A stretch of DNA of 64,000 bases from Thalassomonas actiniarum (GCF_000948975.2 NZ_CP059735.1:5578603-5642602); one strand, 5' to 3'; positions 47,394 through 56,134 are shown, numbered from the stretch's first letter. The notes: a model not told the origin generated them from the sequence alone. Numbers and translations are program-made.

Positions 47394-48154
47394 ATTTTCC
47401 AAATTCCATTAACCTTTACTACATGGTGGACAACACCGGACTCTTTGAAATTGGCGATATCCGACATTACCCCATTAACAGATACTTTCTGCCCTGATGG
47501 TGCGAATAACCGGCATTTTCCAGAGGCTAAATCAACACTTTCATCGATCATAAGCCGGAACGATGTACCACTATCATCGGGAATTTTCAGATCGGCATGC
47601 CTGGTAAAAATATGTAATTTATTACTTGTAGTAACAGCTTCATCACCAGCTTCGTTCTCATTAGCAACAATAGCTACCGCCTGGGTATCTGCTAACTGAG
47701 CAGTAGTTAAATAAGTCAGATTTGGAGATATGCTGACACTAAAATCAGAGTATTGACTCACCCTGATGGTATATTTCAGTTTTAGCTGAGAGCCACCGTT
47801 TTCTATGGTACGTACCGGAAAAGGGGCCGCCAGACGAAAGTAAGTATGAGCAAATTCTGTTTCGCCATATTTGGCATAAAGCAAGAGCTCTATCGCTTCA
47901 AAATCCAGGCTAGGCGGAATGCTCATCTCAATAATACGTTGATTGGCATTGCCGGGATCTAACTTGTGGGTCAATATTTCTCCGGTAAGTCTTTCATTAA
48001 CCAGAGCAGTTAACGCACTATCTAAAGGGGGATAGTTACCGTTGCCATCCCCCACAACAACCCGGGTAAATTCAAGCGGTTGGTTTAACGTTCTGGCCTG
48101 GTTTTCCCCCACCATACCTGAGGCTAACCACAGGGATTCATTTTTAGATGACAT
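47390..48154 (-). CDS. Fibre adaptor, DUF3751-like, module 2 copy a
   Basis: 254 residues, same family as copy b. Adaptor and propeller overlap by four bases. It follows I2 after an 82-base gap, so module 2 carries two complete adaptor-propeller sets. Confidence 0.83.
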   Translation of the reverse strand: MSSKNESLWLASGMVGENQARTLNQPLEFTRVVVGDGNGNYPPLDSALTALVNERLTGEILTHKLDPGNANQRIIEMSIPPSLDFEAIELLLYAKYGETEFAHTYFRLAAPFPVRTIENGGSQLKLKYTIRVSQYSDFSVSISPNLTYLTTAQLADTQAVAIVANENEAGDEAVTTSNKLHIFTRHADLKIPDDSGTSFRLMIDESVDLASGKCRLFAPSGQKVSVNGVMSDIANFKESGVVHHVVKVNGIWKI

Positions 48155-48236
48155 TATCTATCAGTCCTGTACTTCGGTTATCATTAATTGTCTTTTCATT
48201 AATTTGGCTTAGCTGCCACTTAGGGGCTTTCAGCCT

Positions 48237-48902
48237 TTACCCTGCCACATAGGGTTCACCTTCTATCCGGCAATGCACTTGCAAACTGCCGCAGCGATAA
48301 TGGGTCGAGTCAATACCATCAAGCACTGGCTCAAACGGTTTCCCGTCCACTTCTCCAACAAGCTGTAACGTCCCCGCCTGATAGTACTCTCCCGGGGCAC
48401 TTAAATTCATGGTCAGGGTATAATGGCTTGAACCACGTTTATTGCTGGTGATGGATTCATGTACCGTGTTTATCAGCTCATCGGTGATCCCCTGCTCCGA
48501 CACGTAGACATCTACGGCAAAGGTACCGGGGCTAGTATTGGGATCCACTTCAAACCACTCATGGATTTCGGTTTCCAGTTTTAACGGCTGCAGTGCTTTT
48601 TCGATGGCATAACGGGTGCCCTGGTAGCTATGTACCTCGAAAGAGTTAGCGATCACGCCGCGCCGGGTTTGCTCCGGCCAGCTATCATCCCAGTTCTTTA
48701 CGCCATTGCCCCAGGCAAGCCAGGGCAACAGATGTTCGGGACAAGACTCGGATTGCCAAAGCTTGGTTATTTCAACGGGCAGGTTATCGGCGCTGAAACC
48801 GCTATCCATGACCTGCTCCAGCTGGTAGCTAAGCTCACTGGCGTTTGCGGGTAAGGCGCTGGCATTTAAGGTGCTGCCACCCGATAAATCAAGATCAGCC
48901 AT
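48237..48902 (-). CDS. Baseplate protein I, module 2
   Basis: 221 residues of the gpI family (EHLLPWLAWGNGVKNWDDSW, GVIANSFEVHSYQGTRYAI). Overlaps J2 by 8 bases. Similar to I4 in the first 150 residues. Confidence 0.92.
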   Translation of the reverse strand: MADLDLSGGSTLNASALPANASELSYQLEQVMDSGFSADNLPVEITKLWQSESCPEHLLPWLAWGNGVKNWDDSWPEQTRRGVIANSFEVHSYQGTRYAIEKALQPLKLETEIHEWFEVDPNTSPGTFAVDVYVSEQGITDELINTVHESITSNKRGSSHYTLTMNLSAPGEYYQAGTLQLVGEVDGKPFEPVLDGIDSTHYRCGSLQVHCRIEGEPYVAG

Positions 48903-49848
48903 TACTTGCCTCGGTCAAAATGATATCGCTGCAATAAGCGATCTGATCACTGGCTACCTGGATATCCTGTGTCGGTTGAAGTAAGTTAACACTGTCAACT
49001 CCCACCTGATTCAGTGCGGTATATATGCCTAACAAGGTCACTTTTTTCCCTAATATTTGATTTTCACGGGTATAAGCGGCCAAAGCCTCATTAACCAGGG
49101 CCAGAGTGTTTTCTTTACCCGGCCCGGCTAGCAACGAGATCTCTGCCTGGATCTGATAGTTTTGTACCCCGGCACTTTTAATGGTAAGACGATCCCCCAG
49201 CGGCCGGACGCCATGAACAGGGTTTTCACTGTCAGCTGTCACCAATAAGCTTGAGCCATCATCACTGAGACCAAAATAATTACGTACCTTAATGAGCAAG
49301 TCATCACTGGCAATGCCATCAGTACTTTCCTTACTCAGAATGGTCAGCACAATATCGCTCGGCTGCGGGCTGACCACGTCGGCATCCGCCACCCGGTTAT
49401 CGGCACTTAAGGCATGAAAAATATAGCTATTTTCACTGCCAGCAGTATTCAGACCGTTAAAGGCCATCTGGATACGGCGGCGATAGCTGGTATCGTCTTC
49501 AAGAATTTGTGCCGTCACCGGGGTGGTGCTTTCATCCGCCTCCTGCACTACCAGGCGCGCGACATTGTAGCGGGAGCCGATATTTTCGAGATCATTGCCC
49601 GTGGCCGAGGCCAGCATATTGGCGCGGGTGGCATCATTGATTTGTGCCCGCAACAACAATTCGCGATAGGCAAAACTTTGCAGCAATACTGCCATAGGTT
49701 CGGATTCAAGTGCGAGTACTTCTTGATAATCCGGGTTTATCGCCAACAGCTGGTCTTTGAGCTGCTGGTAAATATGTTCAAAATCGAGCGCCTCGATAAT
49801 ATCGGGCACAGGCACCTGGGACAGGTCCAATAAATTATAAGCTGACAT
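48895..49848 (-). CDS. Baseplate wedge protein J, module 2
   Basis: 317 residues, baseplate J family, close to J4 (LLDLSQVPVPDII, YRELLLRAQINDATRANMLA, RRRIQMAFNGLNTAGS). Head of the module 2 operon, behind promoter copy E. Confidence 0.93.
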   Translation of the reverse strand: MSAYNLLDLSQVPVPDIIEALDFEHIYQQLKDQLLAINPDYQEVLALESEPMAVLLQSFAYRELLLRAQINDATRANMLASATGNDLENIGSRYNVARLVVQEADESTTPVTAQILEDDTSYRRRIQMAFNGLNTAGSENSYIFHALSADNRVADADVVSPQPSDIVLTILSKESTDGIASDDLLIKVRNYFGLSDDGSSLLVTADSENPVHGVRPLGDRLTIKSAGVQNYQIQAEISLLAGPGKENTLALVNEALAAYTRENQILGKKVTLLGIYTALNQVGVDSVNLLQPTQDIQVASDQIAYCSDIILTEASNG

Positions 49849-50003
49849 AAACTTCTTTTACTTTTTTAACTTAAAGGGGAGGAAAATGAGTTGGATACCT
49901 TCCGGTTGGTGTCCTGTTACGGGTATAGAAAAACGAAACGAAAAATAACAACAGAGGCTTTCAAAAATGGTTATTCATTTCAATAACCTTAACTTTTAAG
50001 GCA

Positions 50004-50036
50004 ACCCCGGCACAGTAAAATAAGCCCTGCCGGGGT
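50004..50036 (-). other. Hairpin between promoter E and J2
   Basis: 9-bp perfect stem ACCCCGGCA/TGCCGGGGT with a 15-base loop. No clean T-run follows on the minus strand, so it is a strong structure rather than a standard terminator. Confidence 0.5.
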
Positions 50037-50051
50037 AACCAGAATAGCTAA

Positions 50052-50093
50052 ATGATACGCTTTTTCCCGGCAAACAACAGGTCAATTTCGACC
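50052..50093 (-). promoter_or_regulatory. Late-promoter element, copy E
   Basis: GGTCGAAATTGACC (50080-50093), TGT, 22-base spacing, TATCAT (50052-50057), then TTAGCTATTCT. Serves the module 2 operon. Confidence 0.72.
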
Positions 50094-50144
50094 GCTTTTC
50101 CGGGGTTGAAGCACAGCTCACTTAACTCACAAGCAGGTAGGCCA

Positions 50145-50588
50145 TCAAGATGCTTCAGTAATCAGCTGGTTTACCGCAGAGGCCCTATTTTCAATGTCCT
50201 GCATAACAACATCGACACCTTTTGTTTGATAAGGCAGCTTCACTTCCTGATTATCCACTTTAGTCACAAAATCAGCTAAAAGTGTGTTTAGCTCCTGGGC
50301 GGCGGCACGTACTTGCGCTAAAGACTCTGCCGTGCTTAATTGCGCACTCAATTTAGCTACTTGATAAAGCAAGAGGTGCATGCCATCCGTTGCCGTCCCC
50401 AACAAAGACTCAGTATCGCCAGCATTGACGGTAATTTTATCCCTCAGGGAAGCTCTTTGCTCGTCGGCGGTACAGATCAATTCGAACTCGGCATTAACTT
50501 CATCATGCTGGAAAACGTCAATGCCGGGAAATTGTGCTGCCGGGCCATCAAATTCAACGATACCTGTGGTTTTATTAATAAGTTTCAT
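50145..50588 (-). CDS. Fibre-accessory protein, module 1
   Basis: 147 residues, largely helical C-terminus (LLLYQVAKLSAQLSTAESL). It directly follows the module 1 fibre gene (2 bases), the position of the fibre chaperone in module 4, though the sequence is not recognisably related. Role inferred from position. Confidence 0.6.
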   Translation of the reverse strand: MKLINKTTGIVEFDGPAAQFPGIDVFQHDEVNAEFELICTADEQRASLRDKITVNAGDTESLLGTATDGMHLLLYQVAKLSAQLSTAESLAQVRAAAQELNTLLADFVTKVDNQEVKLPYQTKGVDVVMQDIENRASAVNQLITEAS

Positions 50589-50590
50589 GA

Positions 50591-51325
50591 TTAAGCCTCC
50601 TTTTGATAACCGTGATGAATCAACCAGAATCCTTTTATCTGAATCGGGTATGGTCCTAAGTTAATCACCCTGACCGTAGAGAAACCCACAGGAAAACCGG
50701 CCGCTTCATTCTCATGAAACGCCATCAAGTCATCATAGTTGGTCACCCCGTAAGATTGCCCCTTAATTTCCCGGTTGGCATTAATGCTCTGATTCATAAA
50801 TGTTCGCGGCTGAGCGTAGTTCGGAGTAGGATCTCCGGTGGTTATCCATCTATGATGTGAACCAATGGAATTCATCAACACCGCTATCCTATTTACCGGT
50901 TTAGGCGACGGGTGCGGGGCTGTACCTACCGAAATATTGGCATAAACCGATTTTCGTCCGGTAAATTGCGTCGGGCCCGGCTCTGAATACCAATTGGTCG
51001 CGCCCGGGGTCTTCGAGTAGATATCGGCATAATAACTCTCCGTTCCTTCGCCATTTTGCGGCGCATAATCTTCGGCGGCATTAAAGCTAAAAGCTTCCGC
51101 CTCTTCCAGGGTACTGAACCTTGGCGGAATGCTAATATAACTGTCGCTGTGATCTAACAGGGTATCCGTTAAGCTAAAGCCGACATGACGGGTATCCAGC
51201 CATTGCTGAAACTGAGTTTGTGCTTGCGCAACCTTCTGGTCAATTAACTGTATCTTATTATCCACCACCCCGGTCAGGTTATTCGACGCCTGTACCAGAT
51301 CGGCAATATCTTGCTCTAAAGCCAT
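50591..51325 (-). CDS. Tail fibre, module 1
   Basis: 244 residues. N-terminal helix (MALEQDIADLVQASNNLTG ... IDQKVAQAQTQFQQWL) shared with the module 4 fibre; distinct C-terminal domain with many aromatic residues and a final QIKGFWLIHHG segment, likely the receptor-binding tip. Confidence 0.8.
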   Translation of the reverse strand: MALEQDIADLVQASNNLTGVVDNKIQLIDQKVAQAQTQFQQWLDTRHVGFSLTDTLLDHSDSYISIPPRFSTLEEAEAFSFNAAEDYAPQNGEGTESYYADIYSKTPGATNWYSEPGPTQFTGRKSVYANISVGTAPHPSPKPVNRIAVLMNSIGSHHRWITTGDPTPNYAQPRTFMNQSINANREIKGQSYGVTNYDDLMAFHENEAAGFPVGFSTVRVINLGPYPIQIKGFWLIHHGYQKEA

Positions 51326-51391
51326 ATCCTTATCCTTTTAAATATAAATGAGTACTTGTTTGAAGTTAAAATGAAGTGAAAGTGAGCCCGG

Positions 51392-51916
51392 TTAAATCAG
51401 CCCGGCATCCTGCAATAAAAATGAGTGTTTTACGTGGCGGTACATATTGCTGATTTGTGCCGTTGCCATTTTCGCCAGCTCGGGGGCAATCAAAATATTT
51501 AAATCTACCCCTTGATCGATAATATTCACCGAGCCCGCCGGTACCCCGGAAAGGGCCAGATCAAAAGCCAGCAATAAATCCACTTCCGGCGATTTATAGG
51601 CGAGCGTCTTATCCGGCTCCGAATACACGGCCAACAAGGTGCCGTCATCAAGATAAAAACCGACTTCTCGTACCCAGAAGGTTTTGTTGCTATCGTCGAT
51701 AACACTCATATGAAGCTGGGTTGGGCTCACTAAAGTGCCGCTGCTGATATTGATGCGATTCTTTTCACTGGTTAACGTCGTGCGGTTTTGCTGCGGCACA
51801 TAGGCCGAATCGCCTAAAGCGATGGCACTGATTTGTGCCTGCAGGCCATTGCTTTGGGCATTAAATAACGCCTGTAATCCGGCCTCGGTAATGGTGGGTG
51901 TTAATATGGTACTCAC
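51392..51916 (-). CDS. Fibre adaptor, DUF3751-like, module 1
   Basis: 174 residues with TEAGLQALFNAQSNGLQAQI, AIALGDSAYVPQQNRT and VREVGFYLDDGTLLAVYSE, the tail-collar adaptor signature. Connects I1 to the fibre. Confidence 0.87.
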   Translation of the reverse strand: MSTILTPTITEAGLQALFNAQSNGLQAQISAIALGDSAYVPQQNRTTLTSEKNRINISSGTLVSPTQLHMSVIDDSNKTFWVREVGFYLDDGTLLAVYSEPDKTLAYKSPEVDLLLAFDLALSGVPAGSVNIIDQGVDLNILIAPELAKMATAQISNMYRHVKHSFLLQDAGLI

Positions 51917-52031
51917 CTGGTTTCCTCCCTCTATTTCCTTATAAAGAAGCTTTATAAAAAAGCCCTATGAAAAAGTCTTATAAAACGCCTGATAAAATAT
52001 CTGATTAAAAAGCAGAAGAGCTGCTAAGCCC

Positions 52032-52712
52032 TTAGCGCAAATAAAAGCGGCCAACGGCATAACGCTTTCCATTCAAATGCATATGGGCCGCTAACGTGCC
52101 GATACTTGCCGGTACCTGTACCGGTTTGGTTTCATTACTCAGCCGACGGCTTTGCAGCCATCCTGAACTTGCTGCGCCCAAACGGATATTGCCGTTGATT
52201 TTAGCCCCCACCAGAAAGTCAAAGTGCGAACGGGCCGGTTTCACCTTATTGGTCACCCGGTCAATGGCGTCATAAAGTGCCTGATCTAATACCACGGCAT
52301 TGCTGCTATAGGCCTGGGCATTGACCCAGGCAATAAAAACAAAGGTATGGGGAGTAGTGCTATGAATAGGGGCCAGGGTAAGGTCGACATCCTGCTCAAA
52401 CCATTCGATAAACTCCAGGCTGACACCTAAAGCCGCCAATGCCCGTTTGACGCTGCCGACCGTACCTTTAACCTTGTGCACCGCCGCAGACTGTTTGATC
52501 ATATTGCGCTTGGTTTGCTCGCTCCAGGCTTCGTCCCATTCATCAAGGGATAAGGACCAGGCCAGCCAGGGTAAAAGCGAGGCCGGGCAGGTATCCGGGT
52601 GCCATTGTTGTGCAATCGCCAACTCCAGACTGGTTGCGCATGACATCACGCCTTCTATTGCCCGCTCCTGTGGCGTAGCGTTTACCGGCAACAAACTTGC
52701 TGCATTATCCAT
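52032..52712 (-). CDS. Baseplate protein I, module 1
   Basis: 226 residues from ATG 52712 (MDNAASLLPVNAT), which gives the same 8-base overlap with J as in modules 2 and 4. gpI family (ASLLPWLAWSLSLDEWDEAW, VHKVKGTVGSVKRAL). Confidence 0.9.
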   Translation of the reverse strand: MDNAASLLPVNATPQERAIEGVMSCATSLELAIAQQWHPDTCPASLLPWLAWSLSLDEWDEAWSEQTKRNMIKQSAAVHKVKGTVGSVKRALAALGVSLEFIEWFEQDVDLTLAPIHSTTPHTFVFIAWVNAQAYSSNAVVLDQALYDAIDRVTNKVKPARSHFDFLVGAKINGNIRLGAASSGWLQSRRLSNETKPVQVPASIGTLAAHMHLNGKRYAVGRFYLR

Positions 52713-53610
52713 AACTTGCTCCAATCGCCAGATTGATATCGGTGCAATAAGCGGCCTCATCCGCCGCTACTGCAATATCGGTTGACGGATTTTGTAAAAT
52801 CACTTTTTTCACCCCCGGCTGATGCAGGGCGGCAAAAATTCCCGACTGGGTAATTTCATTGCCTAAGGTTTGCTCTTCATGCAAATAACGGGTAAGCGCT
52901 TCCCTTGCCAGCTGTGCAACAAGCGTTTTGTCCGGGCCGCTGTGAAATAACAGTTCGGCATCTACTTGATAATATTTGATACTTGCCGCCTTAACGATAA
53001 CGCGATCCGTTAACGGCCGGATATCATCATGGGTCAGGGTTTCTGTGATCTGCCCGAGCAATACCTCATCAGGCGTACCATCGGCCAAAGTGCTGAGCAC
53101 AGCAACATGTACTTCCCCCGGTAAAGGACTGGAGATGGCGACATCTTTTACCTCGGTTGATACCGCCAGCGCATGATATTTATAAGCTCCCGAAGGCCCG
53201 GCAGTACTATAACCTTCCAGCGAGAACGGAATACGTTGCCGCAGTCTTTCATCGGATTCCATTACCGCTTTCACCGGAGGATTTGCCTCAAGATCTGCCG
53301 GGGTGATCACCAGGCGTTCAACACCAAATAGCGCCGCCAGGTGATCTAAATCTGTGCCTCCGGCATAAGCCACCATCACCGCCCTTGAAGCTTCATTGAT
53401 ACGTTGGCGCAACAATAATTCCCGGTAGGCCGCAATTTCCAGTACTTTAAAAACAGGATCGGACTCCACCATAGCATCAAATTCCGGCATCCGGTTTTTC
53501 AGGTCGGCGGTCATATTGGCGAGAATATCTTCATAATCCAGCGATTCAATGATCTCAGGGGGCGGCAGCAAAGACAGGTTAATCGCATTGTTTGTTGGAG
53601 AAAAATTCAT
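52705..53610 (-). CDS. Baseplate wedge protein J, module 1
   Basis: 301 residues, baseplate J family (YRELLLRQRINEASRAVMVA, DLDHLAALFGVERLVITP). Nearest J gene to the lysis genes. Not closely similar to J2/J4. Confidence 0.92.
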   Translation of the reverse strand: MNFSPTNNAINLSLLPPPEIIESLDYEDILANMTADLKNRMPEFDAMVESDPVFKVLEIAAYRELLLRQRINEASRAVMVAYAGGTDLDHLAALFGVERLVITPADLEANPPVKAVMESDERLRQRIPFSLEGYSTAGPSGAYKYHALAVSTEVKDVAISSPLPGEVHVAVLSTLADGTPDEVLLGQITETLTHDDIRPLTDRVIVKAASIKYYQVDAELLFHSGPDKTLVAQLAREALTRYLHEEQTLGNEITQSGIFAALHQPGVKKVILQNPSTDIAVAADEAAYCTDINLAIGASYG

Positions 53611-53638
53611 GGGTAAACACTCACAGGTTACAGCCTAA

Positions 53639-53680
53639 AAGTAAGACTTTTGTTAAGGTTAACGCAGGACTTATGTGCGC
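53639..53680 (-). promoter_or_regulatory. Weak candidate late-promoter element, copy I
   Basis: Poor palindrome (GCGCACATAAGTCC), TGC, 22-base spacing, TTACTT, then TTAGGC. It sits 29 bases before J1 where a promoter would be expected, but could be chance. Confidence 0.25.
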
Positions 53681-53737
53681 AAATTTATGCCGATAGGGAT
53701 ATCCATATCACCTGCAACTAAGGAGAAAAAATCTGAG

Positions 53738-53980
53738 TTATAACTTACGACCACTGAGCAGGGTATCGAGCTTTTTATCAATCGAATCCAGCCGCTTTTC
53801 GATCCTTTTTTGATCTTCATTACGTATCTGCTTAAGGTGCTGGATCTCTTGTGAGTTGGTATTAATACGTTTATCCAGTCCACTCAAGTATAAAATCCCC
53901 GTGACCAGCAAAGTAACCGTGGTGATGATATGGGCCAGGTTAAGTTCCTTCTTCAAATGCCAGTGTTCCTCTTGGTTCAT
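53738..53980 (-). CDS. Membrane-anchored coiled-coil protein
   Basis: 80 residues: short N-terminus, one membrane helix (LAHIITTVTLLVTGILYLSG, about 15-34), then a charged coiled coil (EIQHLKQIRNEDQKRIEKRL). This resembles XhlA-type holin accessories or a small inner-membrane spanin-like protein. Its start follows directly after the last micro-ORF stop (TAAATG). Confidence 0.65.
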   Translation of the reverse strand: MNQEEHWHLKKELNLAHIITTVTLLVTGILYLSGLDKRINTNSQEIQHLKQIRNEDQKRIEKRLDSIDKKLDTLLSGRKL

Positions 53981-54091
53981 TTAGCAGCCCCCCTTAATTG
54001 TCCCTGAGGTCGTTAATACAACTAAGTCGAATACACTTACCCCTTTCATTTGCCCTTTGTTCAAATGGCTAATTTGTTCCGATTGGTTCAT
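53981..54091 (-). CDS. Micro-ORF 5 of the coupled array
   Basis: 36 codons, MNQSEQISHL start, end TIKGGC; stop TAA directly abuts the ATG of the 80-residue membrane protein. Confidence 0.5.
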   Translation of the reverse strand: MNQSEQISHLNKGQMKGVSVFDLVVLTTSGTIKGGC

Positions 54092-54201
54092 TTACCAACC
54101 CCCTTAATTTTCCCTGTGGCGGTTAATAAAACTAAGTCAGATACACTTAACCCTCTCATTTGCCCTTTATTCAAATGGCTAATTTGTTCCGCTTGGTTCA
54201 T
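54088..54201 (-). CDS. Micro-ORF 4 of the coupled array
   Basis: 37 codons, MNQAEQISHL start and LTATGKIKGVGK end, ATGA overlaps. Confidence 0.5.
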   Translation of the reverse strand: MNQAEQISHLNKGQMRGLSVSDLVLLTATGKIKGVGK

Positions 54202-54311
54202 TTACCAACCCCCTTAATGTTCCCTGTGGCGGTTAATAAAACTAAGTCAGATACACTTAACCCTCTCATTTGCCCTTTATTCAAATGGCTAATTTGTTTC
54301 GCTTGGTTCAT
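54198..54311 (-). CDS. Micro-ORF 3 of the coupled array
   Basis: 37 codons, MNQAKQISHL start and LTATGNIKGVGK end, ATGA overlaps. Nearly identical to micro-ORF 4. Confidence 0.5.
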   Translation of the reverse strand: MNQAKQISHLNKGQMRGLSVSDLVLLTATGNIKGVGK

Positions 54312-54421
54312 TTACCAACCCCCTTAATGTTCCCTGTGGCGGTTAATACAACTAAGTCTGATGTAGTTAACTTCTCCCTACGTGCCATATTCAACTGGCC
54401 CCTTGGTTTTTCTTGGCTCAT
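54308..54421 (-). CDS. Micro-ORF 2 of the coupled array
   Basis: 37 codons, MSQEKPRGQL start and LTATGNIKGVGK end, ATGA overlap with both neighbours. Charged centre; not a membrane helix. Confidence 0.5.
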   Translation of the reverse strand: MSQEKPRGQLNMARREKLTTSDLVVLTATGNIKGVGK

Positions 54422-54528
54422 TCAGCAACCCCCTTAATTTTCTCTGTGGCTGTTAATACAACTAAGCCTGATATGCTTAACGCTAAAATTGCAGCCATCT
54501 GCAAATGGCTATTTATTTCGGGGATCAT
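54418..54528 (-). CDS. Micro-ORF 1 of the coupled array
   Basis: 36 codons, MIPEINSHLQ start, hydrophobic centre MAAILALSISGLVVLTAT that could span a membrane, end EKIKGVAE. Its ATG overlaps the holin TGA by ATGA shift. The holin itself ends VEKIKGVAK. Confidence 0.55.
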   Translation of the reverse strand: MIPEINSHLQMAAILALSISGLVVLTATEKIKGVAE

Positions 54529-54935
54529 TTAGCAACTCCCTTAATTTTTTCGACGGTTCTCAACCCGGCCAGACCTAACATGCCCAGGGTCAATTCCATC
54601 ATCACCTCCAGCGGCAATTCAGGTGCACCTATTTCAGGAAACAGCCATTGCAAACTGGGATTGATAATAAAGGCAAACAAGAACCCCAGGCCGCAAATCC
54701 ACATCAGAAACGGCCGGGCCCCGGCAACAAAAATACTACGATGGCTCGCCTGTACCTTGTTGATTTCCGCCTGCACCAGCGCCGGTTGTTGTAACAAGCG
54801 GTGCTTGATCAGGGCTAAATTAAGGGTTTCTTCTTCACTGGTGAATAACTCATCCAATATGCCCCCCACCGCCTGGATCGGCTCTTTGATATTGCCGCCC
54901 AATAAAGCACTGAACCAGCTCATGCCTTTTGCCAT
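54525..54935 (-). CDS. Holin, 3TM GTA-holin-like
   Basis: 136 residues. An amphipathic N-terminal region is followed by ASHRSIFVAGARPFLMWICG and hydrophobic segments at about 75-95 and 108-126, ending TVEKIKGVAK. This matches the 'holin of 3TMs' family of gene-transfer agents and tailocins. It would release particles together with the upstream lysozyme, which it overlaps by 16 bases. Confidence 0.85.
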   Translation of the reverse strand: MAKGMSWFSALLGGNIKEPIQAVGGILDELFTSEEETLNLALIKHRLLQQPALVQAEINKVQASHRSIFVAGARPFLMWICGLGFLFAFIINPSLQWLFPEIGAPELPLEVMMELTLGMLGLAGLRTVEKIKGVAK

Positions 54936-55342
54936 TCGCCCAGCACCATTTGCTTGGCCAGCTCTTCGGCCCGGTTAGGCACTTGCTGCGCCCAGCGGCT
55001 ATCAAGCATTTCATTGGCGGCCCCGGAGAAATCCCCGACCTCAACGCAGGCAAGCATCTTCTTAAAGGCCATAAGACCGCTTGCTCCCAGGTTATAGGCC
55101 ATATTGATCAACACCCCAACCTGGGCATCGTTACAATGGCGGGTATCAATATTACGTTTAACCACGGCCTTGCATTCGCTCAGATCGTTTTGTAATAGAA
55201 TTTCCGCTTCCTGCTCACTGATACCGACATCATCAAGGTTACGGCCATAACCTAAGGTGAATTTTTTCGCCGTACAGTAATAGGGATGGCTGCGAAAGCC
55301 TTCATGTTTTTTAATTTGTTCAACGGTATTTTGTATAGACAT
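54920..55342 (-). CDS. GH24 phage-type lysozyme (endolysin)
   Basis: 140 residues. Catalytic triad in the E-x8-C-x5-T form: Glu14 (KKHEGFR), Cys23, Thr29 (FTLGYGR), the Glu/Cys/Thr variant known from P1-type lysozymes. It cleaves peptidoglycan to release tailocins. No signal or SAR segment is visible, so it needs the holin. Unusually the ATG directly follows the T7 tail of a terminator hairpin and no Shine-Dalgarno is visible. Confidence 0.9.
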   Translation of the reverse strand: MSIQNTVEQIKKHEGFRSHPYYCTAKKFTLGYGRNLDDVGISEQEAEILLQNDLSECKAVVKRNIDTRHCNDAQVGVLINMAYNLGASGLMAFKKMLACVEVGDFSGAANEMLDSRWAQQVPNRAEELAKQMVLGEWQKA

Positions 55343-55376
55343 AAAAAAAGCCCAAACAGTTATTAGCTCTTTGGGC
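55343..55376 (-). terminator. Terminator hairpin touching the lysozyme start codon
   Basis: Minus strand: stem GCCCAAA/TTTGGGC with inner AG/CT pairs, loop CTAATAA, then T7 and immediately ATG. Lies between promoter copy F and the gene. The 417-bp gap 55343-55759 contains only this and copy F. Confidence 0.85.
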
Positions 55377-55426
55377 CCGGTAAAGTGTAAAATAAAACCA
55401 GAAAGGGTTTTGTTAACAATAGGGTT

Positions 55427-55468
55427 ATTTTAGCTTTTTTCAGGCCAGGCAACAGGACAAGTCTGCCC
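55427..55468 (-). promoter_or_regulatory. Late-promoter element, copy F
   Basis: GGGCAGACTTGTCC (55455-55468), TGT, 22-base spacing, TAAAAT (55427-55432). Serves lysozyme, holin and the micro-ORF array. Confidence 0.68.
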
Positions 55469-55759
55469 TGAGCTCACTTGGCGGCTCGCATCGGCTAGCG
55501 GCTCGAGTAAAGTAATCGGCGATAAAACAAAAGATCGGTTTAACCCCGGCAGTTTCCCCGCGGGATAAAGAGAGTATTTTCGAGAGAGTAGTCATCGCCT
55601 GCAAAAAACCGGCGACTTTGCTGTTACTTATGCCAGGGAGCCATTAACGCGCGCATATTAATAAACCCCGAAGAACACAAAACTAACAACCAGGTAGAGT
55701 GAATAAAAGAGTCACTTGCTTAGCCCCTTAAACATTAACATCACAAGAGCAGCAAGAGC

Positions 55760-56134
55760 TTACATAGCGGAAATCAAGCCTCGTTCGGCTTTTGCCAGCC
55801 AAAACTGCAACGAACGTTTTGAGTCAAAGCCCATCAGGGTGGCCGCACTGTCGAGCGGCTTATCCACCACATAACGGGCACGTAACGCCCGGATACATTC
55901 GGGTCTGAGCCGGGAAATAAAGTGCGTTAATTCTTCAACCTGTCCCGGTACATAAATATTCTCCGCACGGTTTTTATCGCCGGTGCCGCTGTCATAACGT
56001 TCGCGGATAGAACTTGAAGCAAAGCCGTTCACTGACTCTTTTTTCCGCCAAAACTTGCCCCAGGCCTTAAGCTCGCTGCGCAGCGCCTTAATATTGATCT
56101 GCGTATTTACTTGCTCTGACATGACATTATCCAT
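55760..56134 (-). CDS. Q-family antitermination protein
   Basis: 124 residues. ELKAWGKFWRKKE near the N-terminus and the helix-turn-helix-like C-terminus (RALRARYVVDKPLDSAATLM, then LQFWLAKAERG) fit the DLP12-type antiterminator Q family (PF06530-like). Such proteins bind near a late promoter and let RNA polymerase ignore terminators. It overlaps the XRE regulator gene by 8 bases. The obvious candidate to control the repeated promoter-terminator units of this cluster. Confidence 0.78.
   Translation of the reverse strand: MDNVMSEQVNTQINIKALRSELKAWGKFWRKKESVNGFASSSIRERYDSGTGDKNRAENIYVPGQVEELTHFISRLRPECIRALRARYVVDKPLDSAATLMGFDSKRSLQFWLAKAERGLISAM

Larger units (their letters stand above)
53981..54528 (-). 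repeat. Five tandem 107-111-bp units encoding micro-ORFs
   Basis: Units start (minus strand) at 54528, 54421, 54311, 54201 and 54091. Each begins with bases like the start of the 80-residue membrane protein (MNQ-E...HL) and ends with bases like the end of the holin gene (K-IKGV-K). They therefore look like repeated copies of the holin-accessory gene junction. Confidence 0.9.

Noticed and set aside
53981-54528. CRISPR-like array or plain non-coding repeat
   Set aside because: Units are contiguous without spacers and each keeps an open frame with overlapping stop-start codons.
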